Origin: Treponemataceae bacterium
GTDB lineage: Bacteria; Spirochaetota; Spirochaetia; Treponematales; Treponemataceae
Assembly: GCA_024697985.1 (NCBI GenBank)
Contig: JAILRX010000077.1
Span: forward strand, 1 to 6,708
Length of the DNA stretch: 6,708 nt
Direction: 5' to 3'
This document shows, one piece after another, positions 5,971 to 6,708 of this stretch. A program made the position numbers and the translations under genes. Each line of letters opens with the position of its first letter. The first letter of the stretch is position 1. The notes under the pieces are model-generated. The model saw only the letters and a list, made by a program, of their open reading frames with translations, did no database searches and was not told the origin of the DNA.

Positions 5971-6708
5971 CTATAGCTTTTTCAAAATGATGATGGTAAG
6001 GTCATCGTTCAGCGGAACATTTCCGGTAAAGTCCCTGAACTGTCGGATCAATTTAGAAAGCTGGTCCTGAGCAGAACCGTTTCCGACGTGACTGAAAATT
6101 TCTGCTACTCTTTCGGCACCAAACTCATCACCGGCTTCGTTTCGTGATTCGTAGAGACAGTCTGTATATATCATCAAGCTGTCGCCACTTTTCATGTTGA
6201 AGTTGATTCCGGTAAAGCTTGCAGGCAATTCTCGGATACCGACCAAAGTTCCCTCAGATGATTCATCATTTACCTTAGCCTGGAAAACTCTTCCAGAAGA
6301 ACCTGAACGGCAAAGCAAAGCCGGATGTCCACCGTTTACGTACTCAACCTTGTTGTCCTGGATTCTAAGCAAAATACCTGTAAGATAATTTTCGATATCA
6401 CCCTTGTCGTGTCCGATTGCATCATTAATGTTAAGCATTACCTTTGCAAGCGGCATGCCTTCACCTTTTTCAAATTCCCTGGCTATGATAGTCTTGGAAA
6501 GCATAGTTACAAGACCTGAAGCAATTCCATGTCCTGAAACGTCGAAAAGACAGCAGCCTTTAAGCATGTCGTCCTCGCAGAAAAAGTCGTAAAGGTCTCC
6601 AGAAACTCCGGCCATCGGATTGAAAATGTAAGCTACCTGCCAGCCCTTAACTTCAGGAGCCGTATGCGGATAGAAGGCTCTCTGTACGTTTACGGCCAAA
6701 GCCATATC
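5971..6708 (-). CDS. Partial second PP2C/SpoIIE-family phosphatase, N-terminus beyond window
   Basis: The minus-strand frame enters at the right edge and ends with TAG at 5973-5971, giving 245 visible residues. The codon at 6708-6706 is Asp, the same residue that precedes MALAV in the neighbouring phosphatase, so the Met at 6705 is internal and the gene continues to the right, presumably into a coiled coil and membrane sensor. The visible part is a complete SpoIIE-type catalytic domain with SGDLYDFF, DVSGHG, YTDCLYES and NDDLTIII, so all metal ligands are present and the enzyme is probably active. By direct comparison it matches the catalytic domain of the 4401-5888 gene without gaps, with 37 differences in 244 residues (about 85% identity). 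Both end in KKL, and the similarity stops at the stop codons. It lies upstream of its paralogue on the same strand. Whether its sensor half is also conserved cannot be seen. Confidence 0.93.
   Translation of the reverse strand, partial: DMALAVNVQRAFYPHTAPEVKGWQVAYIFNPMAGVSGDLYDFFCEDDMLKGCCLFDVSGHGIASGLVTMLSKTIIAREFEKGEGMPLAKVMLNINDAIGHDKGDIENYLTGILLRIQDNKVEYVNGGHPALLCRSGSSGRVFQAKVNDESSEGTLVGIRELPASFTGINFNMKSGDSLMIYTDCLYESRNEAGDEFGAERVAEIFSHVGNGSAQDQLSKLIRQFRDFTGNVPLNDDLTIIILKKL

Noticed and set aside
6194..6592. Three overlapping plus-strand open frames opposite the second phosphatase
   Set aside because: They are antisense shadows of the conserved catalytic domain; equivalent frames arise from the same codon bias and show no domain features.
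5971..6705. Met at 6705 as the start of a stand-alone soluble phosphatase
   Set aside because: The preceding codon is the Asp found at the equivalent internal position of the paralogue, and the frame is still open at the window edge, so the gene most likely continues with a sensor region.

Overview
The window looks like chromosomal sequence from a host-associated spirochaete, most likely a Treponema-type organism. This is inferred from the gene types (a membrane-anchored SpoIIE-type phosphatase pair, a Na/Pi cotransporter fused to PhoU) and from codon use at moderate GC. No rRNA or other taxonomic marker is present. No transposase, phage gene, CRISPR array, tRNA or rRNA was recognised, and I found no convincing new multi-gene system.

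Layout: (1) 1-1191, plus strand: the 3' part of a gene whose start lies left of the window. It encodes a protein with features resembling GT-B-fold glycosyltransferases and ends at a strong bidirectional terminator (about 1206-1258). (2) 1280-2935, minus strand: a complete Na+/phosphate cotransporter with a C-terminal PhoU-like domain, converging on gene 1. (3) 2998-4344, plus strand: a complete cytoplasmic type B carboxylesterase, divergent from the transporter across a 62-base promoter region. (4) 4401-5888, minus strand: a complete membrane-anchored PP2C/SpoIIE-family serine/threonine phosphatase, converging on the esterase across 56 bases that hold a GC-rich hairpin and a short triplicated repeat. 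(5) 5971-6708, minus strand: the catalytic domain of a second, closely related phosphatase whose N-terminus lies right of the window.

Functionally the genes are mostly independent: every neighbour is convergent or divergent except the two phosphatases. Those two lie head to tail, are about 85% identical over the 244 residues that can be compared, and probably arose by local duplication. The left one has its own good promoter and ribosome binding site, but no intrinsic terminator is visible between the two, so read-through is also possible. Their likely role is partner-switching signal output (dephosphorylating an anti-sigma antagonist), but no such partner is encoded in this window. The points most worth a second look are the phosphatase duplication with its clustered divergence, the possible leaderless start of the transporter, the modified active-site motifs of the esterase, and the unidentified glycosyltransferase-like protein.
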